A DNA stretch of 64,000 nt from Thermoflavifilum sp. (GTDB taxonomy: Bacteria; Bacteroidota; Bacteroidia; Chitinophagales; Chitinophagaceae), in assembly GCF_014961315.1 (NCBI RefSeq), contig NZ_CP063141.1, positions 868,001 through 932,000 of the forward strand. Direction: 5' to 3'. The notes beneath the pieces were generated by a model that made no database searches, was not told where the DNA came from, and saw only the letters and a program-made list of their open reading frames with translations. Positions within the stretch are counted from its first letter, which is position 1, and every line of letters begins with the position of its first letter. Positions 63,487 through 64,000 of the stretch are shown one piece after another. The position numbers and the translations under genes were made by a program.

Positions 63487-64000
63487 ATGAAACTGTTCAC
63501 CAATCACCTCTGGGGTGCCGTGGCTGTTGTCATTGCGGCATCCCTGCTTACTGTGACAAAGAGCTTTGCACAGCTCAAAATTGGATCCAATCCCACCAAC
63601 ATCCAGAAATCAGCCATCCTGGAATTAGAAAGCGACCGCCAGGGTTTGTTGTTGACCCGGCTCAGTGACACTGTGCTGATCAACAGCATCACGCCGGCGC
63701 CTCCCGATGGGATGATCATTTACCTGTCCAAATCTCCCAATCCGGGTCTGTATGTACGTCGCAACGGCTACTGGGCTCAACTTTCGGTAGCTGCCGACGA
63801 TACCACCGCCTACTGGCGACGCGGGGGTAACTGGGGTACCGACTCGGCAGGTAATTTCTTAGGTACACGCGACGGCCAGCCCGTACGCATTGGTGCCAAT
63901 GGCGTTGAAGCGGTGCATATCACCAAAGATGGCTTCCTGGAACTACCCAACCTGCCCCAGACAACCGATACCCTGCAGGTGCTGGTCATCGACCCCAGCA
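63487..64000 (+). CDS. secreted surface protein, N-terminal part (partial)
   Basis: An open frame runs from the ATG at 63487 to the window end. The signal peptide AVAVVIAASLLTVTKSFAQ is clear. The mature N-terminus (LKIGSNPTNIQKSAILELESDRQGLLLTRL) is the common head of large Bacteroidota surface or fiber-like proteins that list test values and then carry repeats; GLYVRRNGYWAQL and NWGTDSAGNFLGTRDGQPVRIGANG continue the pattern. The function and the C-terminal part cannot be seen. Confidence 0.8.
   Translation, partial: MKLFTNHLWGAVAVVIAASLLTVTKSFAQLKIGSNPTNIQKSAILELESDRQGLLLTRLSDTVLINSITPAPPDGMIIYLSKSPNPGLYVRRNGYWAQLSVAADDTTAYWRRGGNWGTDSAGNFLGTRDGQPVRIGANGVEAVHITKDGFLELPNLPQTTDTLQVLVIDPS

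Overview
The window is a chromosomal segment of a Bacteroidota bacterium, most likely of the Chitinophagaceae. The signs are two SusC/SusD polysaccharide utilisation loci (PULs), an ECF sigma/FecR pair working with an STN-type SusC, a hybrid two-component regulator, many lipoproteins with a C-x-K export-like start, recognisable -33/-7 promoters (TTTG-N19-TAnnTTTG) and almost no Shine-Dalgarno sequences. I found no tRNA, rRNA, CRISPR array or intact insertion sequence.

Layout. (1) 1-8706, minus strand: a PUL with ECF sigma factor, FecR anti-sigma, SusC with STN domain, SusD, a LamG lipoprotein and a GH144-type hydrolase cut by the window edge; beta-1,2-glucan is the suggested substrate. (2) 8868-10158: a protoglobin behind a strong promoter with a palindrome over the start site, and a MarR regulator with a four-cysteine tail. 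(3) 10162-17353: a mixed block of GH53 galactanase, dicarboxylate/amino-acid symporter, DinB-like protein, secreted YhcH-like protein, gpsA, hemW and a GH18-like protein. (4) 17427-34743, minus strand: a second PUL with GH9 (apparently frameshifted at its signal peptide), a clan GH-A hydrolase, an SGBP-B-like glycan-binding lipoprotein, SusD, SusC, GH31 with PA14, and a hybrid two-component system (HTCS). Four direct repeats at an exact 22-bp period lie between the HTCS stop and the GH31 promoter. GH31-PA14, GH9 and the SGBP together suggest xyloglucan. (5) 34822-36975: a beta-CASP metallo-hydrolase and a hemerythrin protein. (6) 36976-38458: a decayed island with two prophage-like fragments set between composite palindromic repeats. 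(7) 38459-57582: GH130, uvrC, a lipoprotein, an ECF sigma/anti-sigma pair, DUF4783, nadC, a lipid kinase, SUI1/YciH, birA, rsfS, ftsH, a LUD protein, an LpxH-like enzyme, an unknown secreted protein, recO, an RND exporter and gatB. (8) 57829-64000: a TlpA-like lipoprotein, a second copy of the repeat island, a giant FG-GAP/ASPIC lipoprotein and the start of a secreted protein.

How the genes work together. Each PUL couples outer-membrane capture (SusC/SusD and surface lipoproteins) to hydrolysis, but the two use different regulatory logic: trans-envelope sigma/anti-sigma signalling in PUL1 and a periplasmic-sensor HTCS in PUL2. The points most worth following are the phased HTCS repeats, the protoglobin/Cys-MarR pair, the GH9 frameshift, the prophage fragments bounded by repeat islands, and a hairpin directly before the SUI1 start codon.
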